DNA from: Staphylotrichum longicolle
Lineage: Eukaryota > Ascomycota > Sordariomycetes > Sordariales > Chaetomiaceae
DNA: 64,000 nucleotides
Reading direction: 5' to 3'
Assembly: GCA_019096155.1 (NCBI GenBank)
Contig: JAHCVI010000006.1
Location: 930,001-994,000 of the forward strand
Of the stretch, positions 44,942 to 56,575 are shown piece by piece; within the stretch, counting starts at the first letter, position 1, and every line of letters begins with the position of its first letter. The translations under genes and the position numbers were made by a program. Below the pieces are notes generated by a model that was not told the origin of the DNA, made no database searches, and saw nothing but the letters and a program-made list of their open reading frames with translations.

Positions 44942-45091
44942 CTGCTTTAGGGAAGTGCTAAGATTGCTCTCGACCAGATGGGACGAATAAATTGACACAA
45001 TCTGAGCGTCCCCTTCCGTAGCCTCCACCGGTCTTACAAGGTAAGGTAGGTATGTAGTGCAATCCACCTGTTCTTCTTTACCGGTCTTCAG

Positions 45092-45521
45092 TCACTGCGC
45101 CATGCCCGTCCACTTGACCCTGTCTGTCCACTTCCACTGCGTCCATCCGCTCCCATTCACCACCCCACTCCCACCTTGCTCGCTTCCGTTGGCATACCGC
45201 TCCCTCGCCTGTTTTGGCTTTGGCAGCAGGTTGTGGTGCGCAAATGCTGGGACAACAAGCGCAAGAGCCTCGTCAAGGCTGGTTACCAGGTTGGCCTGGA
45301 CGGCTTGCTCAGCCAGCGCGGTAAGGTTAGTGTTGTCCCAAACTCTCCGGCCCCCGCTCGTCATATGGGGCGGTAACTCTGTGGTAATGCCGCCAATGTC
45401 GGAGATTTGGGCTGCAATGGCGAGGATGAAGAGGGAGAACAGCTCGTGAACGCAATGTGTCAGAATGGGTTTCTCCTGCTCCATGTAGTGAAGTTGGATC
45501 TGCTGTCCTGGATCACTTCCC
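45092..45521 (-). other. Coding-like exon of uncertain gene
   Basis: A minus frame behind a possible acceptor (AATCAG) reads DPGQQIQLHYMEQEKPILTH, a hydrophobic segment (FSLFILAIAAQI), then DNTNLTALAEQAVQANLV. It looks protein-like, but the 5' exons are unclear. A frame at about 45690-46052 ends with a good GTATGT donor and could belong to it, but lacks an ATG. Confidence 0.25.
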
Positions 45522-47216
45522 CTGATTCCGAATTAGAATCAAGTCTACTCATGTGTTGTGTGGGTTGCAGAGGGCCCCCAGAGAGCCTGCCTGCTCTTCG
45601 TAGTGGACAACGCCTTTGGGGAACAAACGTAGCATAAACCAAGACGGCGAACGCACACGTTGGAATGTGTAGCTTTTTTGGTCAGACAAAACATACCTGG
45701 AAGAGCCCGCCAAGAATACTCCCATCCACGGCAACATAAACTTTGTTCGCCTCGGCTCATCTGGGAAGGGCCACGGCGAGGCGTCTCGGCTGGGGAGGAC
45801 AGCCAACGTCAGAATTCCGCTTCCAAGCCACTCTTTCAGCAAGTCAGCACCATTTTCTGGGGGGGCATCTCTTCCTGAGTGGGAGCCGACAATCCGGATC
45901 AAGTTCCAGGCGCTGTTGGTGTGGCTAAGGGGCTTAGGCTCGGTAAGGGACACTCCAGATGAAAATGCTCGACTGGCCAAGGAATAGAGCCAGCAATAAA
46001 GGATGCCATTTGGCTTTGCTGGGCTCAGGCGGAGTGAACCGCCACCCGCCACCCCTGCTGTGTGTCAACTAGATTTCTTTCAACCCCTTTGAATCCTGAA
46101 TCCTTTTCACCTATCTTGAACCGCGCTCGACACTGCGCCGTGTCCTCCCCGCCAGCCCATGAGTCTTGACACTGGCCTGGAGCGGAAGGCACACTTTGCC
46201 CAGAGTGTGTTGCTGAGCACTATGCCAGGTCATGTACTCCCTTGCTCCCTGCGAGGGTCTTGGTCCCGCGGCACACACGAGGAAAGGCGCGGCGTCTCCT
46301 GACAAAGACGGCTTGGCCACTGCCCGTGACGCCGGGGCTGTCAGCTGAAAACCTGCGTTTGCAACCTGAGACAAACGGCCTGCCAGCTCAAAGCAGCGAA
46401 AGAAAGGTAATTTGCAAACCGAACTCACTTCTCACAACACGGCAGGATTTGCTTCAGGTGTTTATGAAATTGTTGGTGTTGGGCAATGCACTGACCGGGT
46501 GAGGAGTCAAATGCAATCCTGCCAGACTTCTTGTGTAAAAAAGAGACAAGAAGATGGCAGATCTTCGGAACCGTTTTTGCCTCTTCTCATCAAGAGATCC
46601 CTATCGACATGTTGGACTGGACAATTTTGGTTGACTCAGCCAGGCCAGAATCCTTCTCAGGCTCTGACCAACCCCCGGCTCTGTCGGGGTTGTGGACCTG
46701 TTGGGGTCGAGGCCCGCGAGCCACAACTTTCTGCGTTACGTAAAGACGCCCTTCCGGGAACATGGAGGAGGGGAACAGCACCCAGATTTACTATGGTGTA
46801 ATGGCACATTGACGACCCGACAATGGATGCAAATGTTCCATGGGGCTAACGTGACAACTTACTGACGGACGGCGGCGAGATGGATTGACATTGAATACTG
46901 AAGAAGTACTCTTTAACAGTTCCCTAATACACCTTTACAAGCACAGGATTCTTGTCGACGCTTGGCTCACTATGGCAGGGTGGCGAGATGTGGTGGGAAA
47001 TGCCCGAAACGATGGGCAGCTGGATCCACTCCTGAGTGGATTGACCACACACGACTCGAGAACCAGGAGGGTACCTGGGTGGGCTGAAGTCTAACTCCCG
47101 TCCCTTGCCTTTAAATGGCTGGCGCTCAAGTCTTCTGGGCCCGATGTGTTGGGTTTTCCGGTCAGTTTGTACTGTGTAGACCGTATCCTACCTTCCTTCT
47201 TCGCCAGTCTTCCACC
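45522..47216. other. Mostly unexplained; promoter of the MFS gene at its right end
   Basis: No supported gene. The last 150 bases are pyrimidine-rich leader for the transporter. Confidence 0.4.
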
Positions 47217-48823
47217 ATGGCTACCTTGGGACACTCGCGTATGTCTACAGACATCAACCTCTCCCGGTTGCCCTCTCACCGTCATGCCCACCATGGCCTG
47301 GCAGTAGCTGGAGGGCTTGACCAAAGAACGCCGGTCTCCCTGCCTTCCTCCGGACACCACTCTTCAGTGGAGGTCGAACACCGGCCGCGTTCGGGCGTCG
47401 TCGTCGCCAACCTCGAAGAGGCCCCGCCTGATGGTGGCTACGGCTGGGTGTGCACCTTTTGCGTCTTCATGATTGAGGCGAACACATGGGGCGTGAACTC
47501 CTGCTGGGGCATTTTTCTCGACCGTTACATGACATGGGACACCTTCCGCGAAGCCACCAGTTTTGAGTACGCCATGATCGGAGGATTGTCCATCTCTCAA
47601 GCGCTGCTGGTCTCACCCCTTACAGCTGCCTTGCAAAAGCGCATTGGCACACGCCTGACGATGCTGCTCGGCGCCGCCCTTGTGTTTGCCGGCGTGTTTT
47701 CCGCGTCGGCCGCAACCCAGATCTGGCACCTCTTCATGTCGTTTGCCTTTTGCTTCGGCTGGGGGATGGGCTTGGTCTATATACCTGTAAGAACTCCGCC
47801 CTTGCGTCCTGGATCATCGCTCACACTCGTCATCACTCTTAGGCCATGGCGCTCCTTCCCCCCTGGTTCTCCTCCCACCGCAGCCTTGCAGTCGGCATTG
47901 CCACCTCGGGGGCTGGCTTCGGCGGTCTGGCTTACAGTCTACTTGCGGGCCGTCTCATCGAGGTGTCGGGCGTCGCATGGACCTGGCGCATCCTCAGCTT
48001 CATCTCTGTCGCTTGCAACGTCGTGTGCGTCCTGATCCTCCGCGAAAGGCCACACTCCTCTCCTACTTCTTCCTCCTCTTCACCCGGCCGCGGAAACCGC
48101 TACTCGTTCAACCTCGGCGACTTTCTGCGCATCCAAATCTTCCTCATCCTCTGCTGGGGCTTTGTGACTGAGTTCGGCTACGTCGCGCTGTCGTACAGCC
48201 TGCCCAGCTACGCCACGTCGCTCGGGCTCAGCCCGACGCAAGGATCCGTCGTGCAGGCGCTGCTAAGCCTGGGCATCGGCCTGGGGCGGCCCATCGTCGG
48301 CTACTACAGCGATCGCGTCGGGCGCATCAACATGGCGCTGTACATGACGGTTCTGTGTGGCGTGCTGTGCCTGACGCTCTGGATCTTTGCGCGTAGCTAC
48401 GCGGGGCTGGTCGTATTTGCCGCCACGGCGGGCGTGGTGTCCGGGACCTTCTGGGGCACCGTTAATGCCATCCTAGCCGAGGTTGTGGGCATCGCCGAGG
48501 CGGGCAGTACCTTTGGGGCGATCTGCTTTGCGCTCGTGCTGCCCACCACGTTTGGCGAGGCGATTACGCTGCAGCTGGTCAAGGGCGACGGGCTCCACCG
48601 ATTTCTGCCCTCGCAAATCTTTGTCGGCGTCACGTTCCTTGCTGGAGCCGTGTTCTTGTGGTGTCTGAGGAGCTGGAAGATATTTGAGATCGAGAAGAAG
48701 GCTGAGGATGAGCAGAGGTCTGTCTTGACGGACATGGAGGGGCCGCGGACGGCGGCGATGAGAGGGGTCAGGAGTTCGTCTTGGCTGAGCGCAAAGCGGC
48801 TGTTTATGCCAAAGAGAGTTTGA
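47217..48823 (+). CDS. MFS monocarboxylate transporter-like protein
   Basis: Two exons (47217-47786 and 47843-48823) give 516 residues of intact frame. About 90 cytosolic residues precede the MCT-family signature PPDGGYGWVCTFCVFM. Twelve hydrophobic segments follow, with the loop-2 region QKRIGTRLTMLLG, LPPWFSSHRSLAVGIATSGA and a central loop of Ser/Pro. The second half has GRPIVGYYSDRVGRIN. The C terminus is charged. Family knowledge: fungal MCH/MCT-like carriers of the plasma membrane whose substrates are often not the monocarboxylates of animal MCTs. The start ATG 47217 has a CACC context. There are no metabolic gene neighbours to suggest a substrate. Confidence 0.9.
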
Positions 48824-49600
48824 AAGCAGTGCACGAAAAGGTGAAGGCGAAGATACGGTATTCTGTACCTCTTGTAGTGTAGGAGGATACCGAAGGGCGT
48901 GACAACGCCCATGGCACCATAAGTTGAAAAGAGAGTAAAGAGAAATTGGCACGCTCAACCTGTCAAAAATGCCAATCAACAAAATTTGACAGGAATACTG
49001 CACGCGTGCTCATTGGGATACCGAGGTGTGAAGGTTAGCCTCCGTGACAATCACCAGTTGGTCGGCAGTAGGGAGGGTCAGATTAAACCTCGAAAAAATT
49101 AAATTAATATCAACGGGATGCACAAGTGGTATGCTTTGTGTTGCAAACTACCTCGTTGCAACCATCACATTTTGCCATGGAGGTTGTCAAAAAACAGCAA
49201 TACCGTTGGGAGTCCAGGAGAACCCGGTGATAATGATTCGAGTCTGTGGTGGTGTGTTGTTCCTCACTGGCGAAGGTCAGATGGACTCCGGCAAGACCCG
49301 GATGGAGAGATATTCACGACTGTGTGGAAGAATATGGAAATCAAGTCAAGCAACTGCGAATGGCATTCCTGAATTCTTTGGTTGGCACTTGCTGACTGGT
49401 CGGGCGTGAGGTTTGGGGAAAAAGCCACCCAACTCAAAAGTCTGTGATGATTTTACCGATGCGCTGTCATTGTATGGCATGACCGACTCGCAGTGCTTGG
49501 CCGTGGACATCGCGATAGGCAATGCTATGCCACCAAAGACAAAGGAGTAGTGAAGTGATTAGAGCGAGCCTTTACTCGGGAGTTGCTGAAGGACACGATT
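48824..49600. other. Intergenic, nothing supported
   Basis: Open frames around 49044-49409 have no motif. Confidence 0.45.
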
Positions 49601-49611
49601 GTGCAAATGGC

Positions 49612-49619
49612 ATATAAAA
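49612..49619 (+). promoter_or_regulatory. TATA box of the 48-residue cysteine gene
   Basis: CATATAAAAGG followed by a C/T-rich stretch and then the first ATG at 49801, giving a leader of roughly 150 nt. It supports 49801-49947 as a transcribed gene. Confidence 0.55.
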
Positions 49620-49800
49620 GGCCACAGCCCCTGCCTCTTCCGAGTCTTCCACGGTCCCTCAAACCTGTCAAAAAGCCCCCCTCGTCCACTTACTTACTCC
49701 CCGACAAGCAAAATAACTCGATCTCTAGCCCAAGGTGCCAGGAAAACTACAAAACACCGTGCCCAGATCCTACCTGCACACCGGAGCACAAGAAGCCATC

Positions 49801-49947
49801 ATGCCAACCGCCGAGATGCAGAACGACAAAAGTGACCCGCCGACATGCGCCTGCCAGTATTGCGGCTGTACTTCATCGGTTTCAAAGGTTGGGAGCATTT
49901 GCGGGACTTGCGCCACGAAGTGCTATAAAGCCTCGGTCTCTTCTTGA
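49801..49947 (+). CDS. 48-residue cysteine-rich protein, single module
   Basis: MPTAEMQNDKSDPP, then TCACQYCGCTSSVSKVGSIC, then GTCATKCYKASVSS and stop. Seven cysteines in 26 residues, arranged C-x-C-x2-C-x-C-x9-C-x2-C-x3-C. This is the same frame (C-x-C ... C-x2-C) as the multi-module family at 1.5-9 kb and 20.7-21.9 kb, without an intron. It also resembles metallothionein-like spacing, so a metal-binding role is possible (inference). The strong TATA box and the lack of any earlier ATG in the leader support it. The protein is too small for firm family assignment. Confidence 0.5.
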   Translation: MPTAEMQNDKSDPPTCACQYCGCTSSVSKVGSICGTCATKCYKASVSS

Positions 49948-50301
49948 GTTCATGATGTGCTGTTCGGTTTGGGTCTGATTTTGGCTCGTGGTGGTAAACA
50001 AAGGAGCGACGGCGCGTTGATTTGGTGGACAGGTGGTCAGCCTCGGGCTGAAGATGGGCAGCTCCTGGAGTGGATAGAAAGGTAGAGGGAAAGATGAAGA
50101 ACTGGAGGCTCAGGAGCTTCTACATGTCTACGATCATATTATGACCCATCAACTTGAATAGTGTGCGGTAACCGACCAAGATCCAATTCGTAGAAGAAGA
50201 ATATATCCACCCCAAACAGCTGTATATACAACGACACCGCATCCACCGAACACCACTTTTCCCAGCTCACCCCCGCATCACCTTCTCTCCTTCCCACCCA
50301 T
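49948..50301. other. Intergenic between convergent genes
   Basis: Nothing supported. Confidence 0.5.
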
Positions 50302-51135
50302 CTAGCACTTGACCACCGGCGGGCCGGGGTTCACATAGCTCGTGGGCGTCGGCCAGTACAGCTGGAACAGGATGCCCGGGTCGGTGGCCTTGTAGGCGCC
50401 CGGGAACGAGACGAGCGTGCCCGTGTTGAGCGTGCCGGACCCGCCCGAGACGGTCAGCTGGGCGCAGCCGATGTAGAGCTGCGCGCCGCCGACGCTGCTG
50501 GCCGAGTGCAGCGCGATGTGCTCCACGCGCAGGAGGTAGTCGCCGTTGGCGATGCACGAGGGAATGGTCACCGAGACTTGGCTCTTGCCTGTGGTTTGTT
50601 GAGTGGGTGGTCAGGGGCAGGGTAGGAAAGAGGGGTTGGGGTGGGAGGAGGGAGGGGTTCGTCATACCGCTGCTGGGCCAGGTGATGGAGCTCGTGCCGA
50701 GACCGGCCGGGCCGTCTTGGTAGATCTTGAACCACACGGCGCCCTTGCCGTCAAAGGTGGCGGCGGTCTTGCCCGAGGGGACCTTGGCCATGTAGAAGTG
50801 GAGCGGGCCGGGGTGGCCGATGGAGGTGTCGACGGTGAAGGAGACGGTGCCGCCAGCTTGGACCGGGACGATCTTGGCCGCGCCAGTGCCCACGTCCCGC
50901 TGGTAGCAGGTCATGGCAGCCGAGGTGACGTCCTGGACGGGGCCGTGGGACTGGAAGTTCTCGGTGATGCGGATCGTCTCCCACTCGGCGGAGGTCACAC
51001 CATTGACGGTGGTCCTGGGGAACGTGTCTTGCTGGTGTTAGAGGCGGGATAGTTGGAGGAGTGGAAAGGCTAAAACTCACAGTGCGCCTGGGCACCGGCA
51101 GCCGCCAGCAGCGCCACAGATGCGGTGAGCTTCAT
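50302..51135 (-). CDS. AA9 lytic polysaccharide monooxygenase
   Basis: Secreted copper enzyme that oxidatively cleaves cellulose or related glucans. Three exons (51081-51135, 50668-51027, 50302-50588) give 233 residues. Signal peptide MKLTASVALLAAAGAQA; the mature protein starts at His (HYTFPRTTVNGV), the N-terminal histidine of the copper brace. The second brace His is in SIGHPGPLHFYMAKV, and the axial Tyr is in GGAQLYIGCAQL. IPSCIANGDYLLRVEHIALH is the usual AA9 block. It ends at VVKC with no CBM1. The first intron uses an AAG acceptor; exon phases close exactly. Such genes are usually induced on plant biomass; no regulatory site was checked. Confidence 0.93.
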
Positions 51136-52884
51136 TGTGAAATATGGGAAACGTGGTCTCGTGGCTGATCGGATCGATGGTCGAGGACTGACGAGTACTT
51201 CCTGAGCTAGGACCTGGGGAGGCTTTTATACCAGCGATCACCCCCACCAAGCCCCCCAAAGTAACATCGAGCGACTCTCAGATCCTTGTCGTTCCCAGAT
51301 GCCAACACCCATTGTTTGGCTACATCAGCCGGGGAAATGCAACGTCGAGCAGCAGTGTAGGACCCGTGATGGTCCGGAGTCGTCATCTCTGCATGATAAG
51401 TCACAATTCCAAGCGCTGTGGCCGAGACGGAGGGTTGCTAGGCGGCCGGAAATAGATGAAGACGAGAGTAAAGGGCCGACAACATTGCGAAGCAGAACCC
51501 GGTTTTGACATCCCGGCCGTGCTGTGGAGCGTACGGCCAAGCAAGCAAATTTTGTAATGCCGTTGCCCCGACGTGCCTGCAGACCGTTGGCGGCAGTCTT
51601 GGTTGTGCAAAACCCGGGGAAGCCAGCGTTGCATGCGGCTTTTGCTCCCGAACTTTTGCCTCTTTCGGCGGGATGTGACAACCAAGGCGGATGCGAAGAC
51701 GAAACACCTTGGCAACTCCACGGCTGACGGCGAATGAGCTTCGCGATTCGGGAAGCCCACGTTGCAACCCGGGCGCTGGGTCGCTGTGCTCGGTACCAGA
51801 TCTTCCATGGTCCCAATTCCGGGTATTAGCCCGTTGTCGATCACAGCCCACTGGACCGAGATGCAGGATTTCGTGGGCTTGGTGGGCGCGACACAAGACA
51901 CCGAGCACCATGCTGATCAGTGGTACTGGGTACGTGGACCTGGAATTACAATTCGCAGCCCAAAGAATGGGAACGGAGCTCGGGACTGTGCAGGCTGCAA
52001 GACCCCTCGCCATGACTACCAAGGGCCATGAACTTCAACATCATCCTCAAGCGGCGCCCTAGATCCGTTCAGCGTCTCCTTGGTGCGCCTGAAAAGTGCA
52101 GTCCAGGTGTGCACGTGTGACCACTTGAGCAAAGTCATGACAGTTTTTCCGGCAATAAGGCGTGAATGGACCTCGCGGTTGTTGATGTAACATTCGGGAG
52201 GCCAGTCGCCTAGACGAGAGGTGGGCCGGCACTCGGAGGGACTTTGTAATAACTGCATGCAAGATAGGGCGTGGTCACGGCGGCCATGAGAGAAGTGAGT
52301 ACTACTTAGATTAGCGGTCACTCGACTCCCACCAAGCTCCAGAGTCGACGACATCACAGGTCCAGTTGTACCATTTCGGTTAAGAGCCCAAGTACCTCAG
52401 ATGAAGCCCCAAGCCCCCCTTGAAGCTAGTAGATACGTACGGTCTGCGTCGTCGCACGGACCCCAGCCTCGATAGTATGTGTCTATACGCTTGCAAGATG
52501 AGGATGGAGTTCATTCACAAGGTCCTGAATACACAAGATTCTTCCAACTCATTTACCTAAGCCTTCCTGTTCCCCGGCCCGGCTTAGCGCCCACTTACTC
52601 AAGACGGACTACACTACACTACGCAACAGGTATTTCATCACGTATATAGTGTTCTTCCCTTTCTTTCCGGCGCCCAAGTTTAGCCTCTCCTGATGTGGTT
52701 TGCTGGTCTCGCACATGCACAACCTTAACATGTATCAGGTAGGTAAGTTCTCATCATTGGGTATTCGCAATCGTAAACTGACAAAGTCATACTCCCAGAA
52801 GAAAGAAACCGTCGCCACGGGAAAGACACCTCGAAACCAACCAACTCCTGCAACGACCAACGCGACCCCTCGACAAATATCCAC
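51136..52884. other. Intergenic, nothing supported
   Basis: Upstream of the AA9 gene. Overlapping open frames on both strands (51325-52062) have no recognisable motif. Confidence 0.45.
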
Positions 52885-53688
52885 TCAGGGCGTCCCCGGC
52901 GACCCAACATCTAGATTCACATCAAACGAAACGGCCGCCGGCTTGGCCCTCCCAATCGCGCCCGGAAACGTGGCATCCTTGAAATCAATCGTCGCCTTGC
53001 CAAAGTCGTACGCGAACAGCTTGTCCCGCACCGCCGTCGTCGGAAACCCGTTATACCCGACCAGCGCGCCGCGGAACCACACGCCCTTTGCATTCTCCAC
53101 GGCGTCGTCGCCCGCGTTCGCAAACCGGAAACAGTGCGTGCTCGCCCCGTCCTTGTGGTACACCAGCTTCGGGTGGTCCCCGTCCCACCGCACCTCGGCC
53201 GCGGGCTTGACCTCGTAGTTGCCGTGCTGCGACGCGGCGACGTACTCGGCCCGTCCCGTCGCCTGGCTGACCCACACGGCGATGTGCTCCCAGTCGTGGG
53301 TGTGGCCCGTGTCGACAAAGTTGGGCACGGCGACGTCCTTCTCGAAGTAGTAGCCGTACAGGTAGACGCACCAGCCGCTGTTGCAGCGCTGGCGCGAGTA
53401 GACGTTGTTGTTGTCGAGGTCGGACAGGTCGCGGCAGTTGCTGGCGAGGCCCGTGAAGTGGTGCGGCAGGCCCTGCACGATGGTGCCGGCGGCGTCGATG
53501 GCGGGCACGTTGTAGCAGCCGTCGGTGTCGAAGTCGAGCGAGGGCTGCCAGCGCAGGTCGTTGGCGGTGGCGCGCTGCGGGAGCGCAGTTGGGGGCGTCG
53601 CAGCGCGCGGGAGAAGGAGGGCGGGAGGTGCCGCCAGCGCGGGCAGGGCTGCAGCAAGGAGCAGGAGGAGGGGCTGTAGTTGGGGCAT
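52885..53688 (-). CDS. NPP1 (necrosis- and ethylene-inducing peptide 1-like) protein
   Basis: Secreted protein of the NLP family, 267 residues, single exon. Signal peptide MPQLQPLLLLLAAALPALA, then a Pro/Ala-rich pro-region and the NPP1 domain with GHTHDWEHIAVW. This is a variant of the family heptapeptide (usual third residue Arg, here Thr), which lies at the metal site. Several cysteines are present (DGCYN, SNCRDL, RCNSGWC, HCFRF). Some NLPs lyse plant cell membranes, but many are not cytolytic; the Arg-to-Thr change makes activity uncertain. The frame is intact. No toxin cluster surrounds it. Confidence 0.88.
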   Translation of the reverse strand: MPQLQPLLLLLAAALPALAAPPALLLPRAATPPTALPQRATANDLRWQPSLDFDTDGCYNVPAIDAAGTIVQGLPHHFTGLASNCRDLSDLDNNNVYSRQRCNSGWCVYLYGYYFEKDVAVPNFVDTGHTHDWEHIAVWVSQATGRAEYVAASQHGNYEVKPAAEVRWDGDHPKLVYHKDGASTHCFRFANAGDDAVENAKGVWFRGALVGYNGFPTTAVRDKLFAYDFGKATIDFKDATFPGAIGRAKPAAVSFDVNLDVGSPGTP

Positions 53689-54922
53689 GGTGGTGATAAT
53701 GGAGCGTTGCAGATGTTGGTTTAGATTAGTGGTGCTGCCCGATGTTGTCCGTTGGATAGGAGTAGCGACGTCTTATAGTCTTGTCGCAAGCCAGTGTCGC
53801 CGACGAGGTGACGTTGGAGAACTTCACATTCCACTTGCTCCTTTTCAATCACCGATGTTTGCACATGGCTATACCAGGTTGCCATGAGGAATCTCGCGGA
53901 CATGCCAGGAAACGTCAATCCTATTCGCCATCGCGCCGGGCTGGGATAGGAGAACAGGGAAGGTGGCAGCGGTTCATGCACAATCTCCGCAACATGGTTT
54001 CTTTGGCTGGTGCCTGTCTCAACGAGGAGACCAGTGAGCTTCCAAGTTCAAGTTCGACGTCGCATTTGGCTTGTGCGCGTTGAGCCAATAGTGAGGGGTA
54101 GATCGGGGTGGTGATCTTCTTTTGCCAAGCCGTGCCCCTGAACCCCTGACAAAGTCACAAGCCACCGCTTTTCCTTGCTCTTAAGAGGCCACGATATGGG
54201 TCTTTGGAATCCAATTGGATCCGCCACCGACATTCGCCCTCCGCAAATCTAATGTTTGCTAGCTCTGAAGTCTTATTCAACCCCAGAGTCCGAGCTGCTT
54301 CATGCAGGAATGTTGCCCTTGTGGTTGACAAGGACGATTTACAGGAACCCTAACCCTTATATACCGAAGTGGACTTATAGGCCGAAGTTTCTTGTCATCA
54401 AGGCTCAGCCCATCCGACAAAGTACCGAGTCACAGTTAAGGATGCACTCAAGCCAAAGACTCCAGAGCAAGATATTTGACCGTGACACCAGGCCCAGAGT
54501 GTTGGTTTTTTTGGGGCGGTGTACGAAGTGGGCAATCACTTTTGGAGTTCGAGGCTGAGACGGGCATAGACTTTTTTAGGCTCTTTGTTGATTCAGCTGG
54601 CTGCAGCTGTCAGCTCAGACAAATGCCGAGGAGCCCCACATCGGCTACTTCGGGCGCAAAACCGCTTTTGGGAAGGCTTTCGCTGCTGCCGTTCAACCTC
54701 AACCTTAACCCGCAACAACCCAATCACCGTCTCACGTGGCAGTCCAATATCAGTCACAATCCGACCTCACCAGCCCACCACCCAACCCACACCAGCAGAC
54801 CCCGGAAAAGGGAGAGACAGGGAAAAGGAAAAAAAAACCATGTCCCCGCACCATGCCCACCCCAACCCCCCAACCAAGGTGACAGCGCCGTTACCAGCAC
54901 AGGACAAGCACCACCCCCTCCA
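53689..54922. other. Intergenic between divergent genes
   Basis: No supported gene; the part before 54923 is C/A-rich. Confidence 0.45.
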
Positions 54923-56455
54923 ATGGATCCCACCCCGGCCACCCACCCCACCCCAGCCCAACTTCAACACAACAACCATGAACCTCAACCTCCCCTCTCC
55001 ACACCGGGCCTCTACCCAGGCCTCCCTCCCGCCATCCCCGACGGCGCCCCGCTCCGGAGAAGAACCCCGGCAGCAACGCCGCGACCGCCGCCTCGGCCGC
55101 CGGCGTGCGCGCCCTCACCTCCCAGGCCGTCGCCTTCTACTTCCGCGCCCCCGTCAAGGCCTTCTTCGCACCCCGCGTCGACTACTCGCGTACGCGCGCG
55201 CATCCAGGAGCAGGAGAGGGCGTTGCGGCGGGCGCAGCGGCGCGCTGCGCTCGCGGCGGTGGGCTCGACTTTGGGTGGGGGTGGTGGGTGGGGGGGTTGG
55301 GCAAGGGAGTGGGAGGGGTAGGGGTGGGGGGTAGGGCAGGGGGTGCAGAGGGGAAGGGGAGGGCAAGTGTGGCGGTGGGTGCGGGCGCGGCTGCGCGGGA
55401 CGACGCCGGCGGTGCTGGCGTCGGCGGTGCGGCACTACGGGTGGCGCGTCGTGCCGGACCAGGTGCTGCCGCCGCTGGTGGCGAACGTCGGGGTCGGCGC
55501 GGTTCTGTACACGAGCTACCTGCAGGTGCTGGGGACGCTGCACCCGGAGAGCGGCAAGGCGAGCAAGCGGGTGTATCCGCCGCCGAGTCCGGTCGAGACG
55601 TTCGCCGCGGGGTTTTTGGCCGGGAGCATACAGAGCGTGGTGGCTGCGCCGCTGGACGCGGTGCAGGCGCGGTGGGACGGGGTGAGCAGCGCGGCGGGGA
55701 TGACGGGGAGTGGGAATCCGGTTAAGGACGGGGGGCTGGAGAGGCCGAAGAGCATGTGGGCGTTCAGCGCGGCGAAGTTGAGAGAGATTGGTGTGAGGGG
55801 GATTTTTGCGGGGTGGGGCTTGTCGTTTTTGAAGGATAGCATGGGGAGCGCCGTGTTTTTCAGCGCGTTCGAGTACGTCAAGGCGCAGGGGTACTACAAC
55901 TTTGTGAGGTGGTACTATGGGTCGCTCAACGAGGACACCATTGTGCTGCTCTCGCAGAAGCGGCCAGCGCCGGAGGACGGACGACACACGGGGACGGAGG
56001 AGGACCTGAGGATGCCGACCATCATTCGACCGCATTATGCCATCGAGCCGGCGTTTCTGTTGCTCGCTGGTATGGGGGCTTCGGTCATGCAGCAGGTCAT
56101 TCTGCATCCACTGTCCCATATTCAGGCAGAGCACTGGGAGCGGCTCGAAGGCTTGGACGCCAACGCAAGGAAGCTCAGGAGCGAGGCCAGGTTAGCGGAG
56201 ACGCCCTCGGGTTCCATGTGGAGGTACTACCGTGACGCCTACCGAACGACTTGGACCGAGTGTGCTGGCGAAGCCCAGGCCGCTGGCCTCACCATTCGCC
56301 AGTGGTTGTACCGCGGCTTTTGGTGGAACACGATCCGGCAGGTGCCGAGCACAAGCGCCGGGTTAATCATCTTCGAGCTAGTCAGGCGCAAGTATGGGTT
56401 TGGCGGCGACCAGGTTCGGATCAATCGGGATGGGTACGATATCTTGTTGAACTAG
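54923..56455 (+). CDS. Mitochondrial carrier (SLC25) family protein, N-terminal frame breaks
   Basis: Carrier of the inner mitochondrial membrane. N terminus from ATG 54923 (MDPTPATHPTPAQLQHNNHE), then GVRALTSQAVAFYFRAPVKA and FFAPRVDY. After a one-base shift comes IQEQERALRRAQRRAALAAV. The main part is intact from about 55343: TPAVLASAVRHYGWRVVPDQ, FAAGFLAGSIQSVVAAPLDA with the PxD signature of repeat 2, GIFAGWGLSFLKDSMGSAVF, and a third repeat ending GLIIFELVRRKYGFGG. Classical Px[DE] signatures are partly degenerate, as in fungal relatives that I recall only as uncharacterised carriers. The G-rich stretch at 55260-55370 may be an intron. Frame breaks near 55057 and 55195 may be sequence errors. 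Confidence 0.72.
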
Positions 56456-56575
56456 ACGGATAGACTTGGGCTTCATGTTTGCAGGGCGTTTCTGAAGGAC
56501 GCATTTCCAGGCTACAGGGGGCATTTGGTTCTCTCCTTTTCTGTATGTAGACTACCTGCACTCTGCACATTGCCA

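Noticed and set aside
45690..46052. N-terminal exon of a gene continuing to 45092
   Set aside because: The frame begins with GTG, no ATG is available and the splice phase does not join the downstream frame cleanly.
54476..54922. Longer N terminus of the mitochondrial carrier
   Set aside because: The upstream open sequence is low-complexity and C/A-rich with no conserved blocks; the ATG at 54923 is enough.
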